Positions 21,784-32,970 of a stretch of DNA of 64,000 nt are shown one piece after another. How positions within the stretch are numbered: position 1 is the first letter of the stretch; each line of letters opens with the position of its first letter. The position numbers and the translations under genes were made by a program. The notes under the pieces are model-generated. The model was not told the origin of the DNA. It was given only the letters and a program-made list of their open reading frames with translations, and searched no databases. This DNA comes from Cladophialophora immunda (lineage: Eukaryota; Ascomycota; Eurotiomycetes; Chaetothyriales; Herpotrichiellaceae): the NCBI RefSeq assembly GCF_000835495.1, contig NW_015622543.1:5010619-5074618 (forward strand), read 5' to 3'.

Positions 21784-23155
21784 TCACTTCGTCTCGGAGG
21801 AAAACCGCTTCCATTTCTCGTCCAGCAATCTCTGCACCGCCAAAAACTTTGTTAGATACAGCCTGGCTTTTTCACTGGGATTAATGGTTTCGGAAAGACA
21901 TATTGGACCGAGCTCTTGACCAGCAGAGACCACTGTCGAAGACACCAGCTGTACCTCCCGACTCCACTCGTCGCGCGATAAGTGACCCTGCAAATGAAGT
22001 CGGAGAAGCTGTGCGTGCAGACAGGCCTGGGTGACGGCTGAGGCTGTGTGAGGCCTCTGACCAGCAGCGGCGTCCCCGAGAAGCATCACCTTTCCACCAC
22101 TAAAGACATTCTCTAACGCCAGAGAATCTGTGATCACTTGAACGAATGGGTTTCTGGTCTTGGCCACCGCTTCCGCAAACTGGGGCGAGAGCTCATTCTG
22201 CGCCTTTGCCCGCATCTCGTCAGCTAGTTGCGTACACATGCCACCTGGTGGCAGTGTCAAGTAGTGTCTGGCGCCATTCACATCTGTCATCAACTCTGCC
22301 AATTCTTCCTCCGTCTTCCTCATGTACCATCCCCAGTTGAGTAGCTTGTGGGAGTCTGGAGGACCGACTCTGCTTGCTGGAACGGTATAGGAAAGCATTT
22401 GGGAGCTTTGATTGAAGCACAGTGTGCCACATAAGTCCATCACCTGCATCGCGGCAGCTGAAAGGTCCTCCACCGGTACGAGGCCACGGAAAAGCACGTA
22501 ACCGGCATAGCTTCGCTTTGTGTCTGGGAGCATGATATCACGCACTTTGGACGAGGCGCCGTCTGCGCCGATGACGAGATCCGCTAACAATGTCTCCTCC
22601 TTGCCAATGTCGTCGACGAAATGGACTTCCGCTCGGTCGTCGCGCTCGGTTACGTCCCGCACATTGCAGGAATATCGATATGCCGTTGCCGCTGCGTCGT
22701 CGCAACTCTTCTCCGTAAATGCGAGCATCAGCACACGGAAGAGTTGGCTCCATGTGGTCGCACAGCTGCTGACGACATCTCTGTGAATGATTACTTTGCC
22801 TTCCTGGTTGAGAATCTTGAAGGAGTGAAGCGGGAGCCCATAAGAACTCATAGGCGCATTTGCGTATTTCTGGAGGAACTCGACGACCTCATCTCCAGCA
22901 CGAATCCCAGCTCCTTGGTCTTGCAGTTGGCTTGAAGGTTGACGTTCTAGGATGGTGATGGTGCCGACTTCAGGCAGTGTCTTCAGCGCGACACCGACAC
23001 AGAGGCCCGCAATGGATCCTCCCACCTACAATTGCGAACCTGGTCAGACACCATCGCTCATTTCTAGGATTCAAGAAGATGAGGATCGACCGTGATTATT
23101 GAGTAGAGAGAATTTGACTTACGATCACCACATCCCGGCGACGCGAAACACCCAT
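21784..23155 (-). CDS. FAD-dependent aromatic monooxygenase-like protein
   Basis: Two exons, 23155-23123 and 23025-21784 (donor GTAAGT, acceptor TTGTAG, 97 nt, phase 0), give 424 residues. Splicing completes the Rossmann FAD-binding strand R-R-D-V-V-I-V-G-G-S-I-A-G-L. The second FAD/NADPH motif (D-L-V-I-G-A-D-G-A-S-S-K-V-R) and the third (G-K-V-M-L-L-G-D-A-A-A-G) are present. A tryptophan-rich N-W-G-W-Y segment resembles 2,6-dihydroxypyridine hydroxylase-like members more than classic salicylate hydroxylases. It is a single-component flavoprotein that would hydroxylate an aromatic or heterocyclic substrate with NAD(P)H and oxygen; the substrate cannot be read from sequence. No signal peptide. 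A TATATAT box sits about 65 bp upstream. Confidence 0.85.
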
Positions 23156-23696
23156 GGTCTTTACACTGGCTGTTCCAAATTGCAACGAAACTATGCTTTG
23201 TTTTCTTCTATCACGGGCAGATATATACCTCTTGGAGCGAACTGATGGGAGACCACCTTGTCTTGAAAGCCTTGGGAGTATAAATTAGCTGACTGTTGGC
23301 TGACTCTGGTTCAGCCCACCAATTGGGATCAAAACACGGTGGCATAGGCGCCGAAATGGTATGTCTCAACTGTCGTATTCGGATACGATGTCGAGGGGCG
23401 GCCTCCCAATCTGCGCAACAATGTCATAAATCAACGACAGGGAACGACGAGATGGCTTTCGGTAGGATGAAGTACCCGTGCGCGTACACGAGAGCGGCTG
23501 AAATGGCCCCGTGCATGGGTTCAAGGCTCGGGTTCATGCTCACATCATCCGGCCGTCAACTCGTGTTCAGCCTCGCCAATCGTATTCTACCCCAGCTACT
23601 CGTATACACATCAGACGTAATACGGGCTTTCCCTCTTAGCGTTTCCCCCCAAACCCCAGATACTATTGATTATGATTGTTTGAGGAGGGGTACGGA
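23156..23696. promoter_or_regulatory. Promoter region of the FAD monooxygenase gene
   Basis: About 540 bp. A TATATAT element at 23221-23227, read on the minus strand, lies 66-72 bp before the ATG and is a plausible TATA box. The rest shows only short frames. It also holds the 3' UTR of the STAND-like gene. Confidence 0.5.
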
Positions 23697-25633
23697 TCAC
23701 TGATCGTCATACAGCGTCGTCCATTGTTTCAGCAGCTGATTCACTGCATCGGGTTCCCCTTGCTCAGCCAACTCCTGTTTGCCAACTGTGTCCTCAACGG
23801 ATGAATCTGCTGTTTCTTTCGAAGGTTCTTCTGTTCTCGCCACGGTTGCCGAAGGATTTGGTAACTCGTGTTTCGCTGGTTCCTCATCCATGGCTGCCTC
23901 GGGTGGAGCAGGTATTGTGTTCGAGTTGTCGGTACTCTCCAGGTCCGGTTTTGGACTTTCAAGCGTGGTCGTGACTGGCAAAGGAGATGTGCTTGGACCT
24001 TTAACAGGAGGAGCATTCAGGATGTCATCGAAGGTCTGGGATCTCGCAATTCTCGGGCCAGCTGAGTTGGCTGCTTGGGACGCCCCTGCACCACTCTCTC
24101 CATGCTTGTGGTACTCGAGGACGGTGTCTGGATTTTCCGACTCCTCGTCCACACCGAAGAAGAGACCAGAGTTTTTCACCGTCCTGGGGAATTTCCGTCA
24201 GCTCAAGTGAACGACATACAGGAGTGGAGGGCGGTCAAGGCTCACTCTTGGATGGAACCCAGCGCGGCCGTCGGCGAAGGGAGAGATTCCCAAACCGATG
24301 AATACCAAGGTTTTCCGCTCGACCTCCTCTGTACTCTGATCGAAGGATCTAGAGGTTCAGATTCGCCCTCCAGCACAGGGAGTGGGCCCGGGCGCCGAGA
24401 CACCCGATTGATGCGCTCGCGCATGACTCCTGCACCCTCGTCGATTCGCATTTGAGGCCTGTTTCGATACTGGGGTGCCTCCTCCTCAATGCTGATGCTC
24501 TCGATGGCCCCCGCTGCCACACTGGCGTACATGTCTAGGTCGTCTGGCTCGAACTTTGACGGGGTGCTGGCGCGTTCAGGCCAGCGTCGATCTTTGCGGA
24601 CAATGGACAAGACGACCCACGGATTCGGCCTTCCTGGGGCGTAACGAGGGCTGCCGAAGTCTTTCTCCAATTCGATATGCACGCCCACCCGCGGGCTGTG
24701 ACCGGGCAGAGAACTCGCCTGGTCGACCTGGAGCAATGCTCTCTCGATGCGCTCGAGGCACCCTCTGATGGTCGACACAAGTGGGGGCTGTTGTGGAAGT
24801 AAACCTCGAGGGGTTGAACCGTCAATATTCTGGCCTGGAGGTATATCCCGGGGAGGCGCAACGAATGGACCTCCGGCAGCGGACTCTCTCAAAGCGCCTG
24901 GGAATTGCGCGTTTGCTGCATCTGGGCCTTCGGTTTGGGCTTGCCCTGGGGCTGGTGTTTCGCCGTCCGGCCCAATCGTCTTGAGAAGGTGTTGATAGTT
25001 CCTGGTAGCTTCTTCGTTTGCTCGAAGCAGGTTTTCGAGCAGCGTCCTCTGATATGCGTCGTCGTCGTCCTGGGAGGCGGTCTTCTTTCTGGGACGCAGA
25101 GTGAGACCCCCTTCTTTTCACGCCAGCTTTCAAGGTGATATAGGAGGTAGAACGTACTCGACCCTCAAATCCCTCGCGTATGTCAGGACATGCAGCATCA
25201 GCACGAGCGTGCTCTTGAGCCTGTCCAGGTTCCCCTTCAGGACCTCCATCTTGGGCTCCATGAACGGCCCCTGGAGCCGATCCCGCGCGGACAGGGCCAG
25301 CTTGCCTCCTTTCTTCAACCCCTTCCTTGACGCGCTCTCCATGGCCCGCGCGACCATGCCGTCCATCTCCCTGAACACGCACTCGCACTCGGCCACGACG
25401 TCCGTGGCCGTCTGCACGGCCGCGCCCGAGTACAGCGTGGCCTGGTCACCCTGCCTGAGGTTCGCGCCCAGCTCCTCGAGCACCGCGGAGGTCAGCGACA
25501 CGTCGCGGGCCATGTCTCGCACCTTGGCCGGCGCGGTCGCCACGGTCTCGGAGAAGGTGTACAGCGTGATGGACAGCTTGACGCCCGCGCCGGCGACGCC
25601 GACGATGGTGCCAATCAGCCCGACTTCGGCCAT
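23697..25633 (-). CDS. Protein with a fungal STAND N-terminal-type domain and long disordered tail
   Basis: Three exons, 25633-25158, 25088-24246 and 24183-23697 (introns 69 and 62 nt; donors GTACGT and GTGAGC), give 601 residues. The start M-A-E-V-G-L-I-G-T-I-V-G-V-A-G-A-G-V-K-L and the following helices (about 1-160) match the N-terminal domain found on fungal STAND/NLR-like proteins. No P-loop, NACHT or NB-ARC motif follows. After a short helical segment (R-T-L-L-E-N-L-L-R-A-N-E-E-A) the chain turns proline-, serine- and acid-rich. Two islands look conserved: R-S-S-G-K-P-W-Y-S-S-V-W-E and the extreme C-terminus L-K-Q-W-T-T-L-Y-D-D-Q. Function unknown; a signalling or scaffold role is only inferred. 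The frame is intact, so it is not simply a broken NLR. Confidence 0.7.
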
Positions 25634-26548
25634 TGCGCTGGGGAAGGCGTCTTTTGGTTGTTTTCTTGCTGTTGAGAGAGAGAGAGAGCGGTAAGATGAT
25701 GCCCTGATCGTCAACCAAAGCCCCCCAGCTGCAGCTGCTGGGTTAGGTAGCCAGCCGGTCTAACGTCAAGGCTGACTAAAATTGTACCTATTTCGGGGTC
25801 CGTGATACTCGGGTCGCGAGGAGCAGGGTGAGTCCCCTGTACATGAACGACAGACCAATCATCGAGGTGGCTCGATGAGGCGTGCTGCAGGGAGTGACCA
25901 TGCAAGACAGCAAGTCAAGGAGCACCACGTGCGAATCATCTGACAAGTAGAGAGAAGCAGTTGCTTCTGTTCTTTAGATGGGTGTCAGCCGGCAACTCGG
26001 TCTGATGTATATTCTTTCCCTTTGACCCTTCTTTTCCCCGCCAGAGAAGGACTGTCGGGGGCTGAAAACGTGCCAATTAACTCACTCCATTACCTTTCAA
26101 TTCCAGCTACTCCGTACCTCCTCAGAAGAAGCCTGGCGGGACCCGAGCGGTTATTATCGTGCAGATTGAGCGAGGCTGGACCCCGAACCTTGACACAGGT
26201 GTCGTCCTTTCCCCATACGGAACAATTGAATGGCGCCCATTCAGAAAAGGGTTTCTGTCCGAGCCCGTTCTCGCCTCTACCAGGCACTGAGGATGGGCAA
26301 CGAGAAGCTAACACTACCAAGTACAGGTCTACAAATTCTAGACCTGGGGGAAGACGGCTTGTCTGTGTAGGGCGAGACCAAACACCCGCCTGATTAGGCG
26401 ACCTCAGCCAGCCACACCAGAGAACATGGAGGGAGATTAGACGCCGACAAAGGCACGCCTATCAACTATGTACCACCCAGGTCTCTTGCGTCTGTTGCCC
26501 CTGTACTCCCGGGTCCTTTCTCTGGATCCGGCTCGCTCAGCCCTGCCT
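25634..26548. promoter_or_regulatory. Promoter of the STAND-domain gene and 3' region of the dehydrogenase
   Basis: About 915 bp. A GA microsatellite occurs at 25674-25688, just upstream of the STAND-domain ATG. A 123-codon frame on the plus strand (26022-26393) lacks an ATG start and recognisable features. Confidence 0.4.
25674..25688. repeat. GA microsatellite
   Basis: About seven GA dinucleotides (CT on the coding strand of the gene to the left) close to the start of the STAND-domain gene; polypyrimidine runs of this kind are common in fungal core promoters. Confidence 0.75.
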
Positions 26549-28218
26549 TCACGCTCTGCAATCCACCAAGATCTTGACGTGTTTGTCCTTCTCTTCAATC
26601 AACGGCCGGAACCCATCCTGCGCCACCCGATCGATCTTGATCTTGCCCGTGATCATCTTCTCAGGCTCCAGGGAGTGGTCGTCGAGAGCCTTGATGACGC
26701 CTGCGAAGTCGGATTGGAGGTAGCCCAGGACTAGAGCAAATCAGTCACATTTCCACGTATTTCCATTGAAAGGCTATTCATCCTTTTGCATAGTAGATAT
26801 GCTCGGACACAGCGCAAACAGAGAAAGGTGTTGATCTGACTTACTCGCAAAGTATTTCTTCTCCCCAAACACGAGAGTGTTCGGTTGGAATGGGACCTGT
26901 AAATCAAACATCAGCATTGTTACTTGCCTGTTTCTTGGTCTTCATCGCTTTCAGTCTGCCGCCATCGCCCCAGCGCCAGAAGAGGGCGACGACCTACCTC
27001 CTTCTCCCAGATTGCTAGGTTCACAATCGTCCCCCTCGCCCTCACCGCCAACGCAGCATCCCTCAAACTGGCCGGAACCCCTGCAGCATCCAGTGCAACA
27101 TGCGGGCCCTGACCGCCCGTGATCTCTTTGCTTCTCTTCACCACATCCTCGGTCCTAGGGTCGATCAGATGTGTGGCGCCAAACGCCTTTGCGAAGCTCT
27201 GGCGCTCCTTTGCCACCTCGGCGACGATGATGGTACCGGCGCCGCGGGCCTTCAGGCATTGAATCACGCCGAGCCCAATAGGACCGGCTCCCATGACGAG
27301 GGCGCTGTCACCCTTTTTAAGCGGGTACTAGATTTCGCATCAGCATAGCAATATGCACCCCGTCACGAGCGACGGGTAGGAACAAATGCTCCGTAACATC
27401 ATTCTCAGCCGTCCCAAAGTGTCTGCAATGGACCTACCTGGTCAACCGCGTGCCAGGCCACAGCCAACGGCTCCACCAAGGCACCCACGTCCAAGCCCAC
27501 ATGATCCGGCAACTTGAACACAAACTGTGCATCGACACAGACATAATCACTCATTCCGCCGCCACCACCACTCAAGCCCACGAAGCCCGCCGAGTCGCAG
27601 CAGTTGATGTAGCCATCTTTGCATGGCCCGCAGTGGAAACAGGCGAGGGTGGGCTGGACGGCAACCTTGTCCCCGACTTTGAGGGATTGACCCTGGAAAT
27701 TCGGGTGGGAGGCGGCGAGACCCCCAATCTCCACGATCTCGCCCGAGAACTCGTGGCCGATGGCGATGGGCATCGCCTCCTTTGTTATTGGGTGAGGAGA
27801 GTTGGGTTGGGGGATGAATGTCGGCGACGAATATTCGTGTACTGGTGATAGAAGTAAGTACAAGTGGTTTATGCTATCACAAAACGTATGTGTGCCAACT
27901 GCTAGTATAAGAGCTCCCTAGCTTCCTCTGATACAGCTAGACACCGTCACAGGCCAGAGGACAAGTATGAGGATCACTCAGTGACTTACAGTCTGTCCCG
28001 CAGATTCCACAGAAGGCAGCTAATGAGTCCACCTCAACTGTCAGCTCGTTCCCTCAAAGCTCACAAGACTCAGGGTAAATTGCTCTTGCACAGTCGATGT
28101 CCTGCCCGAGACGTTCCGACTCACGCTTGACCTTGATCTGGTTCTCTCCGCATTTGGGTTCGGGGATGCCATCGTCAACGCGGAGGTCTTTGACGCCGTG
28201 GTAGCGGAGGGCTCGCAT
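26549..28218 (-). CDS. Zinc-dependent medium-chain alcohol/polyol dehydrogenase (butanediol dehydrogenase-like)
   Basis: NAD(P)-dependent oxidoreductase of the zinc MDR family. Six exons: 28218-28125, 28019-27990, 27841-27438, 27327-26998, 26896-26845, 26730-26549; all junctions agree in phase, giving 363 residues. Exon 2 is only 30 nt and carries the catalytic zinc Cys (F-C-G-I-C-G-T-D). Exon 3 has the G-H-E catalytic zinc motif (I-G-H-E-F-S-G-E) and the structural zinc cysteines (C-F-H-C-G-P-C-K-D-G-Y-I-N-C-C). Exon 4 holds the Rossmann G-A-G-P-I-G-L-G. The D-L-H-E-Y and V-E-P-L-A-V-A-W-H motifs fit (R,R)-butanediol/sorbitol-type enzymes; the true substrate is not determinable. Several exons end in GTAGGT donors. 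Confidence 0.88.
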
Positions 28219-29189
28219 TGTGCCTGGTTGTGTGGGTTGTGTTTCGATGCTGGGCTAGGATGGCGAGTTCGAAGACCTCAATACTTGAAGGAAGGAAACA
28301 CTAGACAGTCAGTACACCCGCAGAGGAAGCTGTAAAATATACTCCAGCTTCATTGACATTGCGGGGCAGAAAGTGAGAGTGTAGTAGTGGTTCCATCGCC
28401 ATCCTGTGCAGCGGAACAGAGTCGTCAGGCAAGCACGGTCAAACGGAGCAGCATCCACAGCCTCGCGAATATGGGGCATTGATCAGGAGATGTGCCCAAC
28501 GGCATTGGTGCAAGGGACAGAGTCGTCTTGATGAGAGTGTGAGGGGAAACAGCTGGGCGCATGTGAAGAATCCACCGTCGACCGAAATTCGGAGCTTCAG
28601 CCACAGGGACAAGCCACATGTTTACATCGGTGGCTGCGAGGATTTTCTCCGCAAGGCTCTGCGCCTGCGCCTGCGCCTGTGCCTCCGCCATGGCATCGAA
28701 GAAAAGTGGAACAATGGAGACGAATACGATGATCCTTCAATGCAGATCCGGGGAAGAGAAACAGTATCATGTCTCACCCTCTCTCATTGACATTAATTAA
28801 AAGCACTCTATCTGCTTTTGGATCTCTGTGCAATAGTACTATTCCCACTCCAGCCCCAAAACTGAAGCCCACACAAACGCGCTCGCTAAAGGATTGAAAG
28901 TGCTGTTGGCCGCAAGCCGACACGCTTAAAAACATAAATCATCATCGCTCACTTCTGATATCGTCACTCCACTCCGTTGACCATTCTGACATGATTCAAA
29001 ACCAAGTCATGCCTCCATCATCCATGAATCTGAAACGGTCACCAATATTCTTCTCGTCTGAACCATGATGCTTTTCCGGTTTTCCAGTGCCCCCGAGACG
29101 CAAAACTCTGTCCAAGTATTAAAGCATTGGGACGAACTGAAGGCACCTGATGCTTGTAGCTCGAAATTGCAAGGCGAAGCAGTCGGAGC
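28219..29189. other. Intergenic region with a small Gln-Ala-repeat ORF
   Basis: About 970 bp. It holds the dehydrogenase promoter and the 3' region of the GPI protein gene. The only candidate inside is an 88-codon ORF, listed separately. No other coding signal was seen. Confidence 0.4.
28425..28691 (-). CDS. Questionable small ORF with Gln-Ala repeat (88 aa)
   Basis: Uninterrupted ATG frame beginning M-A-E-A-Q-A-Q-A-Q-A-Q followed by S-L-A-E-K-I-L-A-A-T-D. The repeat is encoded by CAGGCG units. The opening looks protein-like, but the second half is nondescript and no splice structure or family is recognisable. It may be chance or the remains of a longer gene. Confidence 0.2.
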   Translation of the reverse strand: MAEAQAQAQAQSLAEKILAATDVNMWLVPVAEAPNFGRRWILHMRPAVSPHTLIKTTLSLAPMPLGTSPDQCPIFARLWMLLRLTVLA

Positions 29190-29967
29190 CTAGACCAGCA
29201 GCTTGAAGACGGCCATGAGGACAGCTGCGAAGGCGCCTGTGGCAACCTGCTGAGAGACGCCAATGGCAGCACCGCCGGTGGCAGAGGCACTGGATCCAGT
29301 AGCCGAGGCAGAGCTGGAGCCAGAGCCAGTGCTGGCCGCGGAAGCGGAATGCGACGACGCAGGAGCCGAGGAGGTGGATGAGACCGAAGAGGCCTGGGCA
29401 GCAGACGTTTGCGCAATGGCTTCGGCGGTCGCATTACGAGTGCCACATTGCTCGTTCTGGGCGCATGTTGCCTGTCCCTGTGCATCATTGGGGTGGTTGT
29501 TGATGCACTGGGCGTAGGTTTCTTGACAGATGTAGAAGGGAAGAGTCTCGATGAAGGCGGTGCAATCTGGCACGGTGCCGTTGGCGCAAACGCAGGTGTA
29601 GGTAAAGGCGTTCTAGAAAGAGGTTTTAGCTATCTATCGCCAGGTGACGATGCCCAGAACACCATACCTGATCACACTGGTTTTGAGAAGCAGAACCGCC
29701 GCAGATCTGGGGACAAGTGTTCAGCTGAGCATGGCACCAGTTGACTGGATTTTCAATTAGTATGCAGCCTCTTTGACAATCGGGGCATTCTCTCTTACAT
29801 GCAGTCGTGGAATCAATTCCAGCAGGGTTAAAGGCAGCGGTAGCCGCCGGAGGCATCACCTGCGACTCGGTGGTAGAGGCTGCGACCGAGGAGGCACTCG
29901 AGGTGACAATGGTCTGGGCGTGGGCGAAAGCAGCCAGAGAAGCTGCAAGGAGGATCTGGTACTGCAT
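29190..29967 (-). CDS. GPI-anchored cysteine-rich cell-surface protein (DUF7707 type)
   Basis: Three exons, 29967-29799, 29744-29668 and 29612-29190, give 222 residues. A signal peptide (about 1-18, L-L-A-A-S-L-A-A-F-A-H-A) is followed by a cysteine-rich domain with W-C-H-A-Q-L-N-T-C-P-Q-I-C-G-G, T-C-V-C-A-N-G and I-C-Q-E-T-Y-A-Q-C-I, as in the fungal DUF7707 domain. Then comes a Ser/Ala-rich, probably O-glycosylated stalk and a hydrophobic C-terminus with a G-A-A-I-G region suited to a GPI anchor. Intron 1 (29745-29798, 54 nt) has no stop and is a multiple of three; removing it restores the family spacing before W-C-H-A-Q. Likely plasma membrane or cell wall; function unknown. Confidence 0.82.
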
Positions 29968-31045
29968 GGTGAAGGCGGTGGCGAGTGCGGACTGGACGCT
30001 TCTGTCAATGCAGAGAGTCAATTGATGCTCAAAGTACTACGATGGTAGAGGTGGACTGATGGATGGAGTGAGTAGAGTATGTGGGAAAAAGAGGCGGACA
30101 GACGGAGAGAGAGAGAGAGCGCTGTGAGAGACGGGTGAGAAGGTGTGGGCTGGTGCTTTGTAGTGAAGTGGGAGGTGGACGGCAGGATTCACACACACTG
30201 ACAGAGGGCGGAAAGAAGGATCCGACAGCTGGGTCGACGGGTTCCTGGGGTAAGAGCTCACCTTTAACAGTCTGAGAGGTTGGTAACGGCGAGGTGGAAT
30301 TTCTCCAAGATGCTTTCCGGTTGCTATGGGACGTGAAGGGCGACTGAGATAGAGGCTGGGAGAGGAGGTGGTGGCTTTTTTATCCCATTGCGCGTTCATG
30401 GACACTCCTGCGCATTTCCACCATTCACTTTTGTTAGCTCCAAGAAGGGCCGGTATCATGTCCATGACGCTGCCGCTATCTTGTCACCCGCCTTGCTGGA
30501 TTGGGGACTAGCTGGCACCTAGAAGCCCCGACAGGGCACCAACAGGCACCTATTAACCCAAAGCGACTGGGCGCCAGCTTGGGGCCTGGCACGCTTGGAC
30601 CACCCCATTCGTCACTCTGCTGCAATTCTAAAACACATTAAGGCCCGCGCCAATCACCAGGGCAGCGCATGGCCGGCGCCCCTCACCCCCAACTCCACTG
30701 CGGACAATCTTGCAGCAGGCTTGGGAACCCCTAGAGGTGCCCAGGCCCAAACAGTTCTAGGCGTCGGACACCCCAAGCAAGAAAGATCCGCCGCCAAAAT
30801 CCCACCATTCACGAATCACGCCGCAGTTACCCGTATCTGTGAGCGATACAGCGCAGTTCAGTGGTCCCCCCAACCGAGCAGACCGAGGCACGAGCTCGGA
30901 CCCAATGTCCCTTATCCATGGACTTGGAGAACGAGAGACGGAAAAAAGTTATACGACTACCACTGCGTGCTGCATCTTGCCGTCCTGCTTCACTCTGCTC
31001 TGTCGAATTGGATAATGTGTGACAGGTAACACGACTGCGCTCATC
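29968..31045. promoter_or_regulatory. Divergent promoter region of the GPI protein and thioesterase genes
   Basis: About 1.08 kb containing both promoters. A GA microsatellite lies at 30106-30119. Several short frames exist without ATG starts or protein character. Confidence 0.45.
30106..30119. repeat. GA microsatellite
   Basis: About seven GA units upstream of the GPI protein gene, a CT-rich element on that gene's coding strand. Confidence 0.7.
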
Positions 31046-31720
31046 ATGGCACCCCAAACCGAGCAGATGGACTTCATGTCCCAGTTCATCACCACCCACC
31101 GCGTCCCCGAAGATGCCCGGCGGCACTTTGAGTCTGTTGAATGGACGAATAAACACCTGTCCAATCCTCTCTACCACGCCATCCCTACATTTTCGCGCGT
31201 TCTCAAGGACTCTGGCGAAGACTACTTCTTTTCTCGCACCGTCAGCTCGCCTTCCACTATCCCTCACCTCGTCACTCTGCAGTTGAAGGATTTCCCGAAC
31301 TATCCAGAAAGGCCAAAGGGACAATTGAAAATGAGAACAAACCACAATGAGGTCACACAAGTACCCCCGAACCCCGACTGCATCATGCTCCTGCGACTTG
31401 GTCGCCCCGGGCTTGATGGTCATCCTTCAGTTATTCATGGCGGCATGGCCTGCGCCATCCTTGACGAGATGATGGGACTCTGTGTGATGCTGCACCACCA
31501 GCACATTTCCGGACCTCGAGATTCGCTTTTCACCGTCAGTTTGAATGTCACCTACCGTGCGCCCGTACCGACACCGGGAGACGTGCTCGTGAGGTGTTGG
31601 CTCGTGGGAAGAGAAGGCCGCAAGTGGCTCTCGCGGGGACAAATCGTGGACAAGGACGGCAAAGTCATGACTGAGGCCGAAGGGATGTGGGTGCTCGCAA
31701 AGAGACAGGAAAAGTTATAA
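31046..31720 (+). CDS. Hotdog-fold thioesterase (PaaI/4HBT family)
   Basis: Single exon, 224 residues from the ATG at 31046 (M-A-P-Q-T-E-Q-M-D-F). The hotdog core shows the hallmark H-P-S-V-I-H-G-G-M-A-C-A-I-L-D-E-M-M-G, with the conserved H-G-G and the acidic residue on the central helix, followed by S-L-N-V-T-Y-R-A-P-V-P-T-P-G-D-V. These enzymes hydrolyse acyl-CoA or other thioesters; chain specificity cannot be told. The N-terminal 80 residues are typical of fungal versions. No targeting signal is evident. Divergent from the GPI protein gene. Confidence 0.85.
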   Translation: MAPQTEQMDFMSQFITTHRVPEDARRHFESVEWTNKHLSNPLYHAIPTFSRVLKDSGEDYFFSRTVSSPSTIPHLVTLQLKDFPNYPERPKGQLKMRTNHNEVTQVPPNPDCIMLLRLGRPGLDGHPSVIHGGMACAILDEMMGLCVMLHHQHISGPRDSLFTVSLNVTYRAPVPTPGDVLVRCWLVGREGRKWLSRGQIVDKDGKVMTEAEGMWVLAKRQEKL

Positions 31721-32369
31721 CATCCCGCTCGTTCCCCTCGAGCGGGTCCCCGATCAGCCTTTTGGAATCGGTGGCCGCCTGACTCAATATGGCGAGAGAA
31801 TGTAATTGAGGACTCTGGAGCACAACTCCCTTTATCGATCCGGGCGAGCTATTACTGACTGCGGTGAGCGGCCTGAGTCTGCCGCTCTCCACTATCGGCA
31901 ATTGTTATCGCTGGCGAAATTGGGCAGGTCAGCTAGGGAAATTATGGAGCAGCAGTGGGGATCTACGCCACCAGATAGAGGCGCACAAGCTTCTGCTTCG
32001 GCTCGCAACAAGCATTTTCTCGCCGGGTTGTTGATGACAGAAGGATCGTTGGGGCAAGGCGGTTTGAATTCCTCAAAGGGCAAGAATTGGATGATACGTA
32101 AAGGATAGATTCACTCCTGGAATGTATGGAAGGGAAACACATGTAGACGCTAGCCATAGATTTCGCTAGACATACAATAGAAAGATTTCAGCTGTTGACC
32201 GCCATCGTCTTCGCTGGTTGTGTTTGGAAACCGTATTGATTTTTGCTGCTCTGACGATTCGCTCCGACCTCGCAATAAAATTTGATGGAAAAGTGCTGGC
32301 CACAAGACACCGAGAACGTCCGTCAGCCCCAATGCCTGTTATCCTTGTCGCAATGCCCACCACACCGAC
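31721..32369. other. Convergent intergenic region
   Basis: About 650 bp between the thioesterase and PEBP genes. Frames of 60-100 codons occur but show no family features. Probably 3' UTRs. Confidence 0.4.
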
Positions 32370-32970
32370 TTAATTGCTCAAGAAATACGTGGCTGCGACG
32401 GCCGGGCCCAGCTTCGCCTGCTTCTCGAACCGTGAAAGATCCCATCTCATGCGGTCCCTGACACCGAAGCCACCCGCTTTGTTGAACATTGCCGTGTCGA
32501 AGTCGGCCGGCTGATCATAGAGCAGGAAGATGTATCGATGCGGACTGCTGAGCGGCGGAGGCCCCGGGCCAGCCCAGAAGGCGATGGCGGGGTCTGACGA
32601 GGTCATGGCACCGCCGCTCGATCCCTGGACCGCGAGGCCGGCCTGGAGCCAGTGCAGGATGGGGCTCAAGGGCGCGAATGAAGGAAAGGGTGCATCGAGG
32701 TCAAGGCAGACAACCACGAACTTCTGTCCCGAAGGCGCGTCCCAGCCAAGTGTCGGGCGCTCTTGAGCTTCTGCCAGAGATTGGGTCAGCGAAAAGAGAC
32801 CACGCACGACCAGTGCTGCAGAAGTCGAACAGACTCTCGACCAACTCACCTCCTTTAGGGACCTTGTCGCCCGGGTTCACCTTTCGCGAGCCGAAGGCCA
32901 CATGAAGGATGTTCGGATCGCCCTTTTCAATCAGTGACAGGACAGATTTGAGGATCGGATGGTCTGGCAT
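32370..32970 (-). CDS. Phosphatidylethanolamine-binding protein (PEBP) family
   Basis: Two exons, 32970-32850 and 32770-32370 (donor GTGAGT, acceptor TGGCAG, 79 nt, phase 1), give 173 residues. Visible PEBP elements are the early D-K-V-P-K-G-E strand, P-T-L-G-W, the ligand-pocket motif D-L-D-A-P-F-P-S-F-A-P-L-S-P-I-L-H-W with its Asp and His, and P-H-R-Y-I-F-L-L-Y. The family binds phospholipid headgroups or acts as protease or kinase inhibitors (yeast Tfs1 inhibits carboxypeptidase Y). It is shorter than most and lacks a signal peptide, so it is likely cytosolic. Confidence 0.85.

Noticed and set aside
25101..25694. 197-codon frame antisense to the STAND-domain gene
   Set aside because: The opposite strand carries the recognised domain with consistent introns.
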